A stretch of DNA of 64,000 bases. Source: Paeniglutamicibacter cryotolerans. Its GTDB lineage: Bacteria; Actinomycetota; Actinomycetes; Actinomycetales; Micrococcaceae. Within the stretch, counting starts at the first letter, position 1. Each line of letters begins with the position of its first letter. The stretch lies in assembly GCF_014190875.1 (NCBI RefSeq), contig NZ_JACHVS010000002.1, forward strand, positions 372,001 to 436,000. The letters run 5' to 3'. The notes beneath the pieces are model-generated. The model searched no databases. It was not told the DNA's origin and worked only from the letters and a program-made list of their open reading frames with translations. Shown here one piece after another: positions 8,270 to 16,952 of this stretch. The translations under genes were made by a program, and so were the position numbers.

Positions 8270-8862
8270 TTAACCGGCAAGCTCAGGCTGCCAACGCGTC
8301 CTCCAATCGGAGCGGTGCCCGGCTATCGCTTCGGCGTCTACGTTGGTGAGGGACTTGATCTGCTGCTCGCCGTAGTGGACGTAGTTATTTTCGAGGAAGG
8401 AAGGAAGGTGAGAGCGTGACGGTCCGGTTGGTTGCCCCCTTGCCGATCATCTGAACGAACTTAGAGCTGACCTAGGAAGAAATCTGGAAGTCAATATAGT
8501 CGTGCGCCGCGTCGGTCTTTGACGTGCCCTTCGGGATGGTCATTGCACTGAGCACGGCGATGGTTCCTTCCTTCGGCTGTGCAAACGCAAAGGACGCCCC
8601 GCTGTTCTTGAGTGCGCCGGTCCGCGTACGAGACGCCGATGACGGCTTCGCCGCTAGTGAGCAGTTTGCTCATCTCATCGGGCGTGCTCCAAATAGCCGC
8701 AAGGTTGGGTTTGAGAGATTTCAACCTCTCAAATCTGGGATCGATATTGGACTCACTGCCGCCGTTCAGCTTGGCTATGGTGGCAAGGAACTGGTAGCGC
8801 GCAGTACCGCTGATGTTGTAGATCGCGACCTTGCCGGCGAATTGCGGATCCCAGCGATCATC
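8270..8862 (-). pseudogene. PotD-like polyamine ABC transporter binding protein, pseudogene
   Basis: The minus strand encodes the C-terminal half of a spermidine/putrescine-type extracellular binding protein. The order is WDPQFAGKVAIYNISGTARY, then LKPNLAAIWSTPDEMSKLL, then GASFAFAQPKEGT and LSAMTIPKGTSKTDAA, then FLENNYVHYGEQQ up to the stop. Four lesions are visible. The N-terminal half is missing (an in-frame TAG lies just upstream at 8863-8865). There is a one-base shift near 8615-8625, an in-frame TAG at 8472-8474, and a four-base shift at a GGAA triplet repeat (8395-8408). Removing one GGAA unit restores the frame. With the adjacent amine oxidase it marks a former polyamine uptake and breakdown locus. 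Confidence 0.85.
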
Positions 8863-8995
8863 CTAGGAGGTTGGTGGGGTGGTGGCCTAATCGGAAATAG
8901 CCAACCTTCCTACCGACGATGAAGCAAGTAACGGGTAGAGAACAGAAGAGAGTCGGGTGTTGAGGCCGCCGGCCAGGTCGGGTGAGGCTTTCGGA

Positions 8996-10288
8996 TCAGA
9001 CGGACAGTTGGAAGGCTTTGCGCTCTGCGGACGTGAGCGATGCTGAGATCTCGGCCGCGGCGCGCAGGCCTGAAAGGTAGGCCCCATGAACGGTTCGGGA
9101 CCGCCAGGTGGCGGTCGCCTCGCCGGCCCAGAAGATCCGGTCCGCAATGGGAGCAGCGAGCCGTTGCCGGGCATCGGGTGCAGCGCCCGGAGGTAGATGG
9201 CTATAGGCGCCCCGGGCATATGGGTCAGTGGCCCACGAATGGAAGCCGGCGAAGACGGGATCCAGCCCGGAGTCTCCGAGTTGGATGCGGACCTGCTCAA
9301 GGGCTTGGCGCATTGCCGTTTCGATATTCGTCTCGAGCAGGCTGCGTGCCTTGTCTCCGACCGCCCAGGCAACGACGACGGTTTCCTTCGTTGAGGCCCC
9401 CGCGAAAGTGGAATTCCAGATGGCCGAGAGTGGTCCCTCCGCACGGTATTCGATGTCTTCGGGCAAATTCCAGACGTCGCCGCTGAAGGTAAAGAGGATC
9501 TTGACGATGTCCAGATTGATGATGTCGTGCATGGCCTGTACCGTACCGACCGGAAGCCGGGGCTCGAACTGGACATCGTTGTTCTTTAAAACACCCAGTG
9601 GCAGCGCAACGACGACCCTGGAAGCGTGGAAACCTTGGCTCTGTCCGTTCACGGTGGCCAGAATGGAAACTCCCTTTTCGTGGTGTTCAACCCGTTCAAC
9701 CCGCGTGGACGTGTGCACCTGGAGGCCGGCGGCCAGGACCGTCGCGATTTGATCGAGTCCTTCGGGAACACGCGAGTTGAATGTACTCATGAATTCGCCG
9801 TGTTCAAGTTCCAGCCTCAGCTCTTGGATGGCGTCGATGGCGCTTGTGCGTCGTAATGCCTCGCGTCCCAATTGGGCGTCGAAGGCTTCAGCCAAAAGTT
9901 CTCGTTCAGCACTTCCGGGGACCTGGCGCACAAAGTCGCTGGCAGACTGGGAGTGGACAGGCTCGTCAAGAGTGTCCAGCAGATGCGTCAGCTTGACTGC
10001 GAAATTCGGCGAGAGGGTCCGGGTTCCGCCGACGTCGACGGTCGCCACCCCTGCGTCTGCGAGGACCTGCAAGAGCGGGTTCTGGGCGGTATGGAGCATC
10101 TCCGCCCCTAGTTCCACAGGACGTCCAGTATTGTCTCGGGATGTGTAGATCCGTCCGCCGATGCGGTCTCTGGCTTCCAGTGTGATGACGTTCAGGCCGC
10201 TGTCATGCAGGGTTCTGGCTGCGCCGAGTCCGGCGGCCCCCGCACCAATGACGATGACGTCGAAGTGGTTCTCGTTTGTCTGATCCAT
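8996..10288 (-). CDS. Flavin monoamine/polyamine oxidase
   Basis: This encodes a 430-residue FAD-dependent amine oxidase. The N-terminal Rossmann motif VIGAGAAGLGAARTL (residues ~12-26) is followed by the second-strand Glu (LEARDRIGGR) and the GGR motif. The C-terminal FAD-binding signature IFWAGEATATW ... GAYLSGLRAA is intact. The enzyme should oxidise an amine or polyamine to an aldehyde with release of H2O2 and ammonia. No signal peptide is seen, so it acts in the cytoplasm. The start is supported by AGGAG about seven bases upstream of ATG 10288. It lies directly upstream of the PotD-like pseudogene and downstream of a TetR gene on the same strand, so it may be the surviving member of a polyamine operon. 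The exact substrate is not known. Confidence 0.85.
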   Translation of the reverse strand: MDQTNENHFDVIVIGAGAAGLGAARTLHDSGLNVITLEARDRIGGRIYTSRDNTGRPVELGAEMLHTAQNPLLQVLADAGVATVDVGGTRTLSPNFAVKLTHLLDTLDEPVHSQSASDFVRQVPGSAERELLAEAFDAQLGREALRRTSAIDAIQELRLELEHGEFMSTFNSRVPEGLDQIATVLAAGLQVHTSTRVERVEHHEKGVSILATVNGQSQGFHASRVVVALPLGVLKNNDVQFEPRLPVGTVQAMHDIINLDIVKILFTFSGDVWNLPEDIEYRAEGPLSAIWNSTFAGASTKETVVVAWAVGDKARSLLETNIETAMRQALEQVRIQLGDSGLDPVFAGFHSWATDPYARGAYSHLPPGAAPDARQRLAAPIADRIFWAGEATATWRSRTVHGAYLSGLRAAAEISASLTSAERKAFQLSV

Positions 10289-10321
10289 GGGCTGTCTCCT
10301 ACAGGGGTGATGAGAGGGGGG

Positions 10322-11056
10322 CTAAGCCCGCGAGTGCCGAGGCCGTATCGTCGGATGGTCTGTTGACGTGCAGGTACATGGCTTCGGAGCCCTGACCTCT
10401 ATTCCATCCAGCATCAGGGCCAAGGCGGTTTCAAATATTTCATCGAAACCTACCTCTGCCAGGTGCTGCTTCGTTTGTGCGGTCCGGGGGTGGAGCTGGG
10501 GATCGGCGTTGAAATATTCGCGTGTCCACGACGACTCGTCGGTAAACTGGCGGTCTGGGTCGAGGGCGAGGTAGCCAGCATGTCCGCCGGCCCAGAAGAG
10601 GGAAAAGTCGGCGGCGACCCGATAATAGAGTGCGGCCTCTTGCCCCTCGAATCCTGCGTCGATGATGGCAGCGAGGAAGGCTTCCACCAGTTGCTTTTCG
10701 CCTGTCCGCCCGGTGGTCCTGGAGCCCGAGAGCGAGCCAGCGGCGGGATGCCGTTTGTAGACTTCGCGAATTCTGCGGCTGAGGTCGGCGATGGCCGCTC
10801 GCCAGCAAGGGGCCGGGTGGTAGCCATCGAGGACTTCTTCCAGCAACAGGTCTGCTACAGCGAGCACGATGTCGTCCTTGTGCGCGTAATGCCTGTAGAC
10901 GGCGGTCTGGTCTGCGCCCAGAGCCCGTCCCAGTGCTGGAAGAGTGAACCCCGCGGTGCCCTTTTCGTCAAGGAGACGCAAGGTTGCCAGAGCGATGGAG
11001 CTCCCCGTGAGGGCGCCACGAGAGAGCCTCTTGCGACCCAAGCCACTGTCGGTCAT
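10322..11056 (-). CDS. TetR family transcriptional regulator
   Basis: This encodes 244 residues. Residues ~15-65 form a TetR-type helix-turn-helix (ALATLRLLDEKGTAGFTLPA, then ALGADQTAVYRHYAHKDDIV). The long helical C-terminal domain should bind a ligand and dimerise. It probably controls the amine oxidase 33 bases downstream on the same strand and may also act on the divergent POT transporter, since the 190-bp region between them is shared. Start ATG 11056 has AGAGGA about eight bases upstream. The inducer is unknown; a polyamine is only a guess from context. Confidence 0.87.
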   Translation of the reverse strand: MTDSGLGRKRLSRGALTGSSIALATLRLLDEKGTAGFTLPALGRALGADQTAVYRHYAHKDDIVLAVADLLLEEVLDGYHPAPCWRAAIADLSRRIREVYKRHPAAGSLSGSRTTGRTGEKQLVEAFLAAIIDAGFEGQEAALYYRVAADFSLFWAGGHAGYLALDPDRQFTDESSWTREYFNADPQLHPRTAQTKQHLAEVGFDEIFETALALMLDGIEVRAPKPCTCTSTDHPTIRPRHSRA

Positions 11057-11088
11057 ATGAGCTTCCTCTCAATTTCGCGATCCAAATT

Positions 11089-11119
11089 TAGTCATAACTG
11101 TAGTCCAAGGTGTTGACTA
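11089..11119. promoter_or_regulatory. Possible operator between TetR gene and POT transporter
   Basis: TAGTCA (11089-11094) and TGACTA (11114-11119) form an inverted repeat, and a further TAGTC occurs at 11101. The site lies 33-63 bases upstream of the TetR start, in the divergent promoter region, where an autoregulatory TetR operator would be expected. The arms are short and widely spaced, so the call is weak. Confidence 0.25.
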
Positions 11120-11248
11120 TGGCCAGAGTAGATGGTTCCCTATGTGTGGGCTGAATTACATTCCCTCGCTTTCTCGACCCGCAGAGGGCGCGGCGACGCG
11201 GATAATGGCCGCCCTCCGACTGCTTCCACAACTCCAAGGTGAAATTGC

Positions 11249-12739
11249 ATGACAACGATCCACGAACGCACCATGCCCGTCGGGCCGGACGAAAATCCAA
11301 ATTTAAGCGCAATGCCGCTCCCCAAGCCAACGCGGGGCATCGGAAGCCTTGCCATGACCGAATTGTGGGAACGGTTTAGTTTCTACGGGCTGCAGGGAAT
11401 CCTGGCCTTCTATCTTCTATACACACTCCAAGAAGGAGGTTTGGGGCTGGGAGCCGCGGCTGCCGCGAGCATCGTCGGGGCTTATGGAGGAGCTGTTTAT
11501 CTGGCCCAGATCTTCGGTGCCTGGATGGGCGACAGGGTGCTGGCGCCGAAACGGTTGGTTTTCTGGGGCGGCGTGGTAATCACCCTCGGGCATCTGGCCC
11601 TGGCCTTCATTCCGGGTGCCGCAGGCCTGGGTCTGGGCCTGGGGCTCATCGTCGTGGGTACGGGAGCCCTGAAGACCAACATCACCTCCATTGTCGGTTT
11701 CTTGCTTGACTCCAACCAGTCCAAGCGCGATGCCGGCTTCTCCTATTTCTACATGGCCATCAACATCGGTGCGGTGGCGGGCCCCTTGGCTACCGGCATT
11801 GCTCAGAGCATGGTCGGCTTCCATTTGGGCTTCGGGCTGGCAGCGGTCGGTATGATGGCCGCGCTCATCCAATACGCGGTGGGAATGCGGAACCTGCCCG
11901 AACAGGCCTCGATCGTAAGGAACCCCTTGCTCCGCAGCAAGGCCTGGGTGCCTCTTCTGGTTGTTGCCGTGCTCGCCGGCGTCATCATCATGGCGTGGTC
12001 GACCCGGATCCTCAATAGTGGCAACATGGCAAATGCGACCACCTTGGTGATCGTTGGCGCATCGGTGGCTTATCTGGCCATCATGTTGAGCTCCAAGGTA
12101 GTCACCCCCGTGGAGAAGACGCGGCTGAGGGGCTTCATCCCGCTGTTCATTGTCAGCGCCCTGTACTTCGGGTTTCTGTTCCAGAACTTCACGACCATAG
12201 CGATCATCATCACCGAACGGGTCGATCTTCATTTGGGCTCGTGGGAATTCCCCGCGGCGTGGGTGACTACCATGGGACCTCTGGCCGCGGTCTTGGCAAC
12301 CCCGCTGCTTGCCAAATCCTGGAGCCGAAAGGGAAACCGACAGCCTAATGCGGCAGCAAAGATCTCGTTTGGCATGATTCAGATTGGGCTCGGCTACGTT
12401 TTCCTGCTCATTGTCTCCATGTTGTCGGGAGAATCCATTCCGCTGATTCTCATGCTGGTGTTCATGGTCATCGTCGGTGTTTCGGAAGTTCTGGTCGGGC
12501 CGATCGGTCTGTCGCTGGCCACCCGAATCGCCCCGAGCATGTACAAGTCGCAGCTGGTAGCCCTCATCTTCTTCGCACTGGCTGCAGGGTCCTCCCTGTC
12601 GGGCCTGCTGGGCCAGATCTACGCGGCAATGAACCACGAAGCGTATTTGGGCATGATCGCCGTCATTGCGATCGTTCTGGGACTTGCTCTACGAGCATTT
12701 ACCCAAAAGATCAATGCAGCCATTGGCGCAGGACTGTAA
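11249..12739 (+). CDS. POT family peptide:proton symporter
   Basis: This encodes a 496-residue proton-dependent oligopeptide transporter (PTR2/POT branch of the MFS) with about 12-14 hydrophobic helices. The helix 1 signature ELWERFSFYGLQGIL (near residue 38) corresponds to the ExxERFxYYG motif that couples protons. FSYFYMAINIGA (about 165-176) matches the second POT signature. It should import di- and tripeptides. ATG 11249 has AAGGTG about eight bases upstream. A 30-residue polar N-terminal extension precedes the first helix. The gene is divergent from the TetR regulator and is not obviously co-transcribed with anything downstream. Confidence 0.9.
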   Translation: MTTIHERTMPVGPDENPNLSAMPLPKPTRGIGSLAMTELWERFSFYGLQGILAFYLLYTLQEGGLGLGAAAAASIVGAYGGAVYLAQIFGAWMGDRVLAPKRLVFWGGVVITLGHLALAFIPGAAGLGLGLGLIVVGTGALKTNITSIVGFLLDSNQSKRDAGFSYFYMAINIGAVAGPLATGIAQSMVGFHLGFGLAAVGMMAALIQYAVGMRNLPEQASIVRNPLLRSKAWVPLLVVAVLAGVIIMAWSTRILNSGNMANATTLVIVGASVAYLAIMLSSKVVTPVEKTRLRGFIPLFIVSALYFGFLFQNFTTIAIIITERVDLHLGSWEFPAAWVTTMGPLAAVLATPLLAKSWSRKGNRQPNAAAKISFGMIQIGLGYVFLLIVSMLSGESIPLILMLVFMVIVGVSEVLVGPIGLSLATRIAPSMYKSQLVALIFFALAAGSSLSGLLGQIYAAMNHEAYLGMIAVIAIVLGLALRAFTQKINAAIGAGL

Positions 12740-13123
12740 GGACGTACCAGGGTCGAAACCCACGCAGATGACGGCCCAGGACAGCTGGGCTGCGAGAGGA
12801 TCTTTGCTGGGACAAATGGTTTCCGATGCGCTTGAAGTTGACCCAAAAGCGGCATGTCGGCTCCGAAGGTCATTTGAGGGGCAGCGGACCCCGCTGGATT
12901 GATGCCGCACGGCAGCGGTTTCGGAATCCATCTGGCGGTTCTGCCCATCGCCGCCTTCGGGTCCCCGTGCTCGGGACGCAACGCCTTGGCAGTATTGCGT
13001 GGAGGAAGGTGCGCGTCGTCTCCACGCTTCAGAGCGGTCAAGACCACCGCGCAGCGCAGGGTGCTTGAGGAGAAATTCTGCCTTTCTTGCGCTGTCACTG
13101 CGCCCTGGCCTATCGATTCGAGG
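12740..13123. other. Intergenic region without recognisable gene
   Basis: About 380 bases separate the transporter and the reductase, which converge. Several open frames cross it, but none has a plausible start with a ribosome site, a recognisable domain, or consistent third-position G/C bias. It may be old coding debris. I see no clear terminator. Confidence 0.5.
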
Positions 13124-14131
13124 TCAGTCGTCGCAGGAGACAATCATGCGGCCACTGTTACCACCGGAGAGAAGCGATGCGAAAGCCTCGGGGGTGCGGT
13201 CAAAGCCGTCGATGACGGTGTGGACGCTGCGAATTTTCCCGGCACGTAACCATCGGGTGGCATCGGCCTCGAAATCAGGTCGCAGGTCCTCATTCGATGT
13301 CACATCAAAGCCACGCATGGTTAGTTGCCGGTAAATCATCTGCGCGTAGTTCGCGGGACCACGGCGCTGTGTACCCTTCCCATACTGTGAGGCGGCACCG
13401 CAGATGACAACGCGCCCGCTAAAGCGGAGCATCTCCAGGGCAGCTTCCAGCTGTTCGCCGCCGACGTTGTCGTAGAACAGATCGAGTCCGTCCGGGGCGG
13501 CATGGCGAAGCAGTTCTAGCGCTGTGCCGTCGTGATGGTTAAAGGCCGTATCGGCGCCCAGCTCCCTCAGTAGCTGAACCTTTTCCGGTGAACCGGCGCT
13601 GCCAATCACGGTGGCGCCTATGGCTTTGGCAAACTGCACGGCGCAACTTCCTACCCCGCCGGCGGCACCCGAGACATACACGGTGTCCTCCGCCCGGACA
13701 CCGCCAAACCGCATCATGCCGGTGTATGCGGTAAAGCCGACATGGCCAAGCACCGTCAGATGAGCCTCTAGGGGAACATCAGCCTCTTGCTGGGGGATGC
13801 GCCGCAGCTCACCGGCAGCCGAAACATCCGTAATCCGCCATGGTGATTTTCGGACTGCGAGGTCACCAACTTGGAATTCACTGCTATGTGATTCAAGAAC
13901 CTCCACCACGCCGTCGCTCGCCGGCACGTCACCAATGCGGATGCCCGGTCCATAGGCCGTATCCGGACCACCAATCCGGTTGGCCAGCCCGGCGTTCAAG
14001 CCCAGCCGACGCAGGCGCACCAAGACCTGACCGGGGCCAAGCGCGGGGACTTGCGCTGGTGCGATCGTGAAATCACGGGCCCCGATGGCGCCATCCGGGT
14101 AGCGAGCAAGCTGTACTTCGTGAGAATCCAT
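13124..14131 (-). CDS. Zinc-independent MDR-family NADPH reductase (LTB4DH/CurA type)
   Basis: This encodes 335 residues of the medium-chain dehydrogenase/reductase superfamily in the zinc-free branch that reduces alkenal or enone double bonds with NADPH. The nucleotide-binding segment VYVSGAAGGVGSCAVQFAKA (near residue 160) carries the AxxGxxG pattern characteristic of this branch. YDNVGGEQLEAAL and RVVICGAASQY follow as expected. No zinc-ligand cysteines are present. I chose ATG 14131 because TACGCT on the minus strand lies six bases upstream, matching the leaderless pattern. The extension to 14212 lacks a ribosome site. The physiological substrate is unknown. Confidence 0.88.
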   Translation of the reverse strand: MDSHEVQLARYPDGAIGARDFTIAPAQVPALGPGQVLVRLRRLGLNAGLANRIGGPDTAYGPGIRIGDVPASDGVVEVLESHSSEFQVGDLAVRKSPWRITDVSAAGELRRIPQQEADVPLEAHLTVLGHVGFTAYTGMMRFGGVRAEDTVYVSGAAGGVGSCAVQFAKAIGATVIGSAGSPEKVQLLRELGADTAFNHHDGTALELLRHAAPDGLDLFYDNVGGEQLEAALEMLRFSGRVVICGAASQYGKGTQRRGPANYAQMIYRQLTMRGFDVTSNEDLRPDFEADATRWLRAGKIRSVHTVIDGFDRTPEAFASLLSGGNSGRMIVSCDD

Positions 14132-14137
14132 GGGTTC

Positions 14138-14143
14138 AGCGTA
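14138..14143 (-). promoter_or_regulatory. Probable -10 element of leaderless reductase gene
   Basis: On the minus strand TACGCT lies six bases before the ATG at 14131. Confidence 0.45.
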
Positions 14144-14942
14144 TGTCTTCTTCGAATGCCCGAGAATACGGAACGGGTGATGCACTCGGTGATGCAGGGT
14201 GGAAAATTCCAACTTCGCTGGTGATATTTAGATACGGTTCGGCGCTGATGCCGGGGTGAAGGCCATAGCGTGGCCAGCCCGACGCAACCCTTGGGATGCG
14301 TCCTTCTTTCTACCCGTGCTTTGCCGGGGAGCAAGCCATCACGGGATGGTGAATCGCCGGTGATGAACGACCCTACCCGTAGGGATGGTTTCGTTGACGG
14401 ACGCGCGGTCCCTTTCCGCAGCACCATTTGATGCGGTGAACCGAGTGCTGTTTTCTGCTGCTGTGCCGGTACTGAGCCGACAATGCTCCGCGCCAGGGTG
14501 CTCTCGATGTCGGCTTCTAATGACGGAATGGTTCCGTGAAAGAAGATTTGACGCGTCATGGCCCACGTTGTTGGAAGAAGGTGCCTTCAAGGCGATGGCG
14601 GGCACCTTGTCTGCAAGCATGGGTGATGCCGGCTCCCCAGCCAGCAGAGGCCAGCCTTGGCTGGTGGCGCATGCTGCCCGGGCCGAAATCACAGCATTCA
14701 CCTTGGCCTTCGTGGATTTTCTCAGTGGGTAGGGGAGGCTCGGATTTCATTCCAGAAATATGCGAGGCTCCCGCTACGTCGTCCCTAACAATGTGTGCGG
14801 TATCGATCAGTGCCAGAGGCAGCTGAGTGCTACGAATCCTCATCGCACTTGCGCTCAACGGGGCCCCGTCACCCTTGACCGCCTCCACCGAACAGGAATT
14901 GCTCCACCATATTTCCACCACTCTTTGCGGGGGGATGGTCGG
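14144..14942. other. 800-bp region without recognisable gene
   Basis: Open frames of 70-120 codons exist on both strands, but none shows a known domain, a convincing ribosome site or a steady coding bias. The third-position G/C bias is lower than in the flanking genes. It could be decayed coding sequence. No repeats of note were found. Confidence 0.45.
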
Positions 14943-16292
14943 CTAGGGGAGGGCCCGTTCATTGGTCAGGCCCAGTAACCGCTTAAAGATCTCGGACCCC
15001 TCATCGGCGATCCCGTCGTGGTGGAAATCGGCCGTCTCCCAGACCCTCAAGTTCCCAACCGCATCCGCCGTGGCCAGCGACAAGTCCTTATCGACATACA
15101 CGTCGTGGGTGTAGACGACCGCTGCCACCGGCACGGTATTCGCCGCCAGCGCCGCGAGGTCATAGAGCCGACCCCAGTCGTCGCGCTCGGCCACCAGGCT
15201 GGCGACGGCCTCCAGGGGGCGCAGCGCAGGATCGTTCTCGAAGTACCAGCGGTAGACCATTTCACCGGTCAGCAACGGCGCGGCGGCATCGGGGGAGAAG
15301 GCCGGGAAATCCTCAAGCACCCGCTCGGCGGACCAATCGGTGGCGGTCCCCTGCGCATAGATCGACTCGTGCATCAGCGCGTAGAGCGGGTGGGTGGCCC
15401 GCTCGGCCTGGGCCTGGACGGCTGCCAGGAACGCGTCGGAGAGCCGCTCGCCGCCGGGCGTGGGCACGAACGCCTGCTCGAAGACGTGGTGCAGCTGGTG
15501 GATGCGTGCGTTCCCGCCCAGGAACTGCCCGAGCATCTGCACCAGCCCCACGGTGAGGAGGCGCCCGTCGGGCAGGTGCTCGGCTGTGGTGCGCAGGTGC
15601 CCGATCGCCCGGTCCAGCACCACGCGGTCGCTCGGGTACCAACCGAAGTACTCGGCATTACGCTCGGCCATGCGTGCATAGGTGGCCCGGTAGACATCGT
15701 CGACCGTGGCCGTGAGCGAGGCCAGCCCTCCGGTGACCAGACAACGCTCAAGCGCCTCGGGAGCGATGGAGAGGTAGGTCAGCGTGCAGAAGCCGCCGTA
15801 GCTCTGCCCGAACGTGCTCCACTTGTCGGCGCCCAGCAGGGCGCGGATGGCCTCGGCGTCGTGGACGATCGAGTCGGCGCGGAAATGGGTCAGGTAAGCG
15901 GACTGCGCCGCGGCATCCCCGCACAAAGGAAGCGTCTGCCGGTTGGCGGGAGTGCTGAGCCCGGTGCCGCGCTGGTCAAGCAGCAGGATCCTGAAGGTCT
16001 TGGCCGCCTCGGCCATCCACCCGGAGAGCGATCCGGGGCGTGGGGACGCACCGCCGGGCCCGCCCTGCAGGTACAACAGCCAGGGCAACGCGGCCGGATC
16101 CGCGTGCTCGGTGGAGCTCAGCTCACGCGCGAACAAGTTGATGACCCCGACCTCGGGCCGTGCGTGGTCAAGCGGGAGCGTGAAGTGGTGTTCGACGGTG
16201 CGCATGCCGCGGAACTCGTGTTCACCGGTCACCACATGGCCAAAAGGTGCGATGCCGGCGGGCAGGTGAGCGTTTGGGCCGAGGGCGCTCAC
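14943..16292 (-). CDS. Proline iminopeptidase-like alpha/beta hydrolase (S33 family)
   Basis: This encodes 449 residues of the peptidase S33 type that releases N-terminal proline. The oxyanion motif LQGGPGGASPRP (near residue 75), DQRGTGLS, and the nucleophile elbow FGQSYGGF (Ser near residue 165) are clear. The helical cap follows. The catalytic Asp and His are expected near AAVVYTHDVYVDKD and TADFHHDGI. I chose GTG 16292 because it forms a GTGA overlap with the stop of the upstream GNAT gene. The longer frame to 16571 runs inside that gene in another phase. The enzyme should be cytoplasmic, as no signal peptide is present. The pairing suggests translation coupled to the acetyltransferase. 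Confidence 0.88.
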   Translation of the reverse strand: MSALGPNAHLPAGIAPFGHVVTGEHEFRGMRTVEHHFTLPLDHARPEVGVINLFARELSSTEHADPAALPWLLYLQGGPGGASPRPGSLSGWMAEAAKTFRILLLDQRGTGLSTPANRQTLPLCGDAAAQSAYLTHFRADSIVHDAEAIRALLGADKWSTFGQSYGGFCTLTYLSIAPEALERCLVTGGLASLTATVDDVYRATYARMAERNAEYFGWYPSDRVVLDRAIGHLRTTAEHLPDGRLLTVGLVQMLGQFLGGNARIHQLHHVFEQAFVPTPGGERLSDAFLAAVQAQAERATHPLYALMHESIYAQGTATDWSAERVLEDFPAFSPDAAAPLLTGEMVYRWYFENDPALRPLEAVASLVAERDDWGRLYDLAALAANTVPVAAVVYTHDVYVDKDLSLATADAVGNLRVWETADFHHDGIADEGSEIFKRLLGLTNERALP

Positions 16293-16807
16293 GCGCCGGA
16301 CCTGGTGGCTGAAGCCGCAGCTGCGACTCTGGCCAACGCGTCGGAATCGAGCCGGCGGACGGTCCACCCGTCCATCGAACCGGCGCCGAGGGAATCGTAG
16401 AAGCCGATGGCCGGTGCATTCCAGTCCAGCACGCTCCACTCCAAGCGCTTGTAGCCGCGCTCCACGGTTATCCGGGCCAGCTCGCCCAGCAGTGCCTTGC
16501 CGTGTCCACCACCGCGGGCCTCGGGGCGCACATAGAGGTCCTCCAGATGGATGCCGTGCGTGCCCTCCCATGTGGAGTAGGTCAGGTACCAGAGCGCGAA
16601 CCCGAGGACCACCGGTTCCTCGCCGCCGGGCAGGATCCCCTCGGAAACGTGGGCGAAGACCCGCGGATTGTCCCCGAACAGGTGCGAGTGCAGTAGCTCG
16701 GGGGTGTTTTTCACCGCGTCGGGTTCGCGTTCGTAGACGGCGAGCTCGTGGATGAGTTCGAGGATCACGGGGACATCGTCGGGGCGAGCTATGCGCGGGG
16801 TACTCAT
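16289..16807 (-). CDS. GNAT family N-acetyltransferase
   Basis: This encodes 172 residues with the GNAT fold, close to the diamine/thialysine acetyltransferase type: HELAVYEREPDAV near the N-terminus, LEDLYVRPEARGGGHGKALL as the acetyl-CoA binding motif A (about residues 95-114), and WSVLDWNAPAIGFYDSLGA as motif B. SSAT-like members acetylate polyamines or related amines, but the substrate here is inferred only from that resemblance. Its stop overlaps the start of the aminopeptidase gene. It is divergent from a YdjM-like gene, and the promoter hexamer lies seven bases before the start. Confidence 0.88.
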   Translation of the reverse strand: MSTPRIARPDDVPVILELIHELAVYEREPDAVKNTPELLHSHLFGDNPRVFAHVSEGILPGGEEPVVLGFALWYLTYSTWEGTHGIHLEDLYVRPEARGGGHGKALLGELARITVERGYKRLEWSVLDWNAPAIGFYDSLGAGSMDGWTVRRLDSDALARVAAAASATRSGA

Positions 16808-16814
16808 GTGATCC

Positions 16815-16820
16815 AGCCTA
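16815..16820 (-). promoter_or_regulatory. Probable -10 element of leaderless GNAT gene
   Basis: TAGGCT on the minus strand lies seven bases upstream of the ATG at 16807. Confidence 0.5.
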
Positions 16821-16952
16821 TCGGCACCCCGCCGTGTGGTGGACGCTAAATGACGGAGCCGCGACATAGGGTTGATGACGCCCGCGCGGGAGTATGCCGG
16901 ACGGGCCGATCCACCGATGTTCCATCTCCAGCAGCAAAGGGGGTCCACCCGA

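Noticed and set aside
8231..8419. Plus-strand frame across the pseudogene junction palindrome
   Set aside because: The reading is created by the inverted duplication and the antisense of the binding-protein remnant.
12619..13143. Open frame of 174 codons on the minus strand downstream of the POT transporter
   Set aside because: No recognisable domain, no ribosome site, and it overlaps the end of the transporter gene in antisense.
14339..14921. Overlapping frames of 110-120 codons on both strands between the MDR and aminopeptidase genes
   Set aside because: Neither strand shows a family, a start context or steady third-position bias; I could not support a gene.
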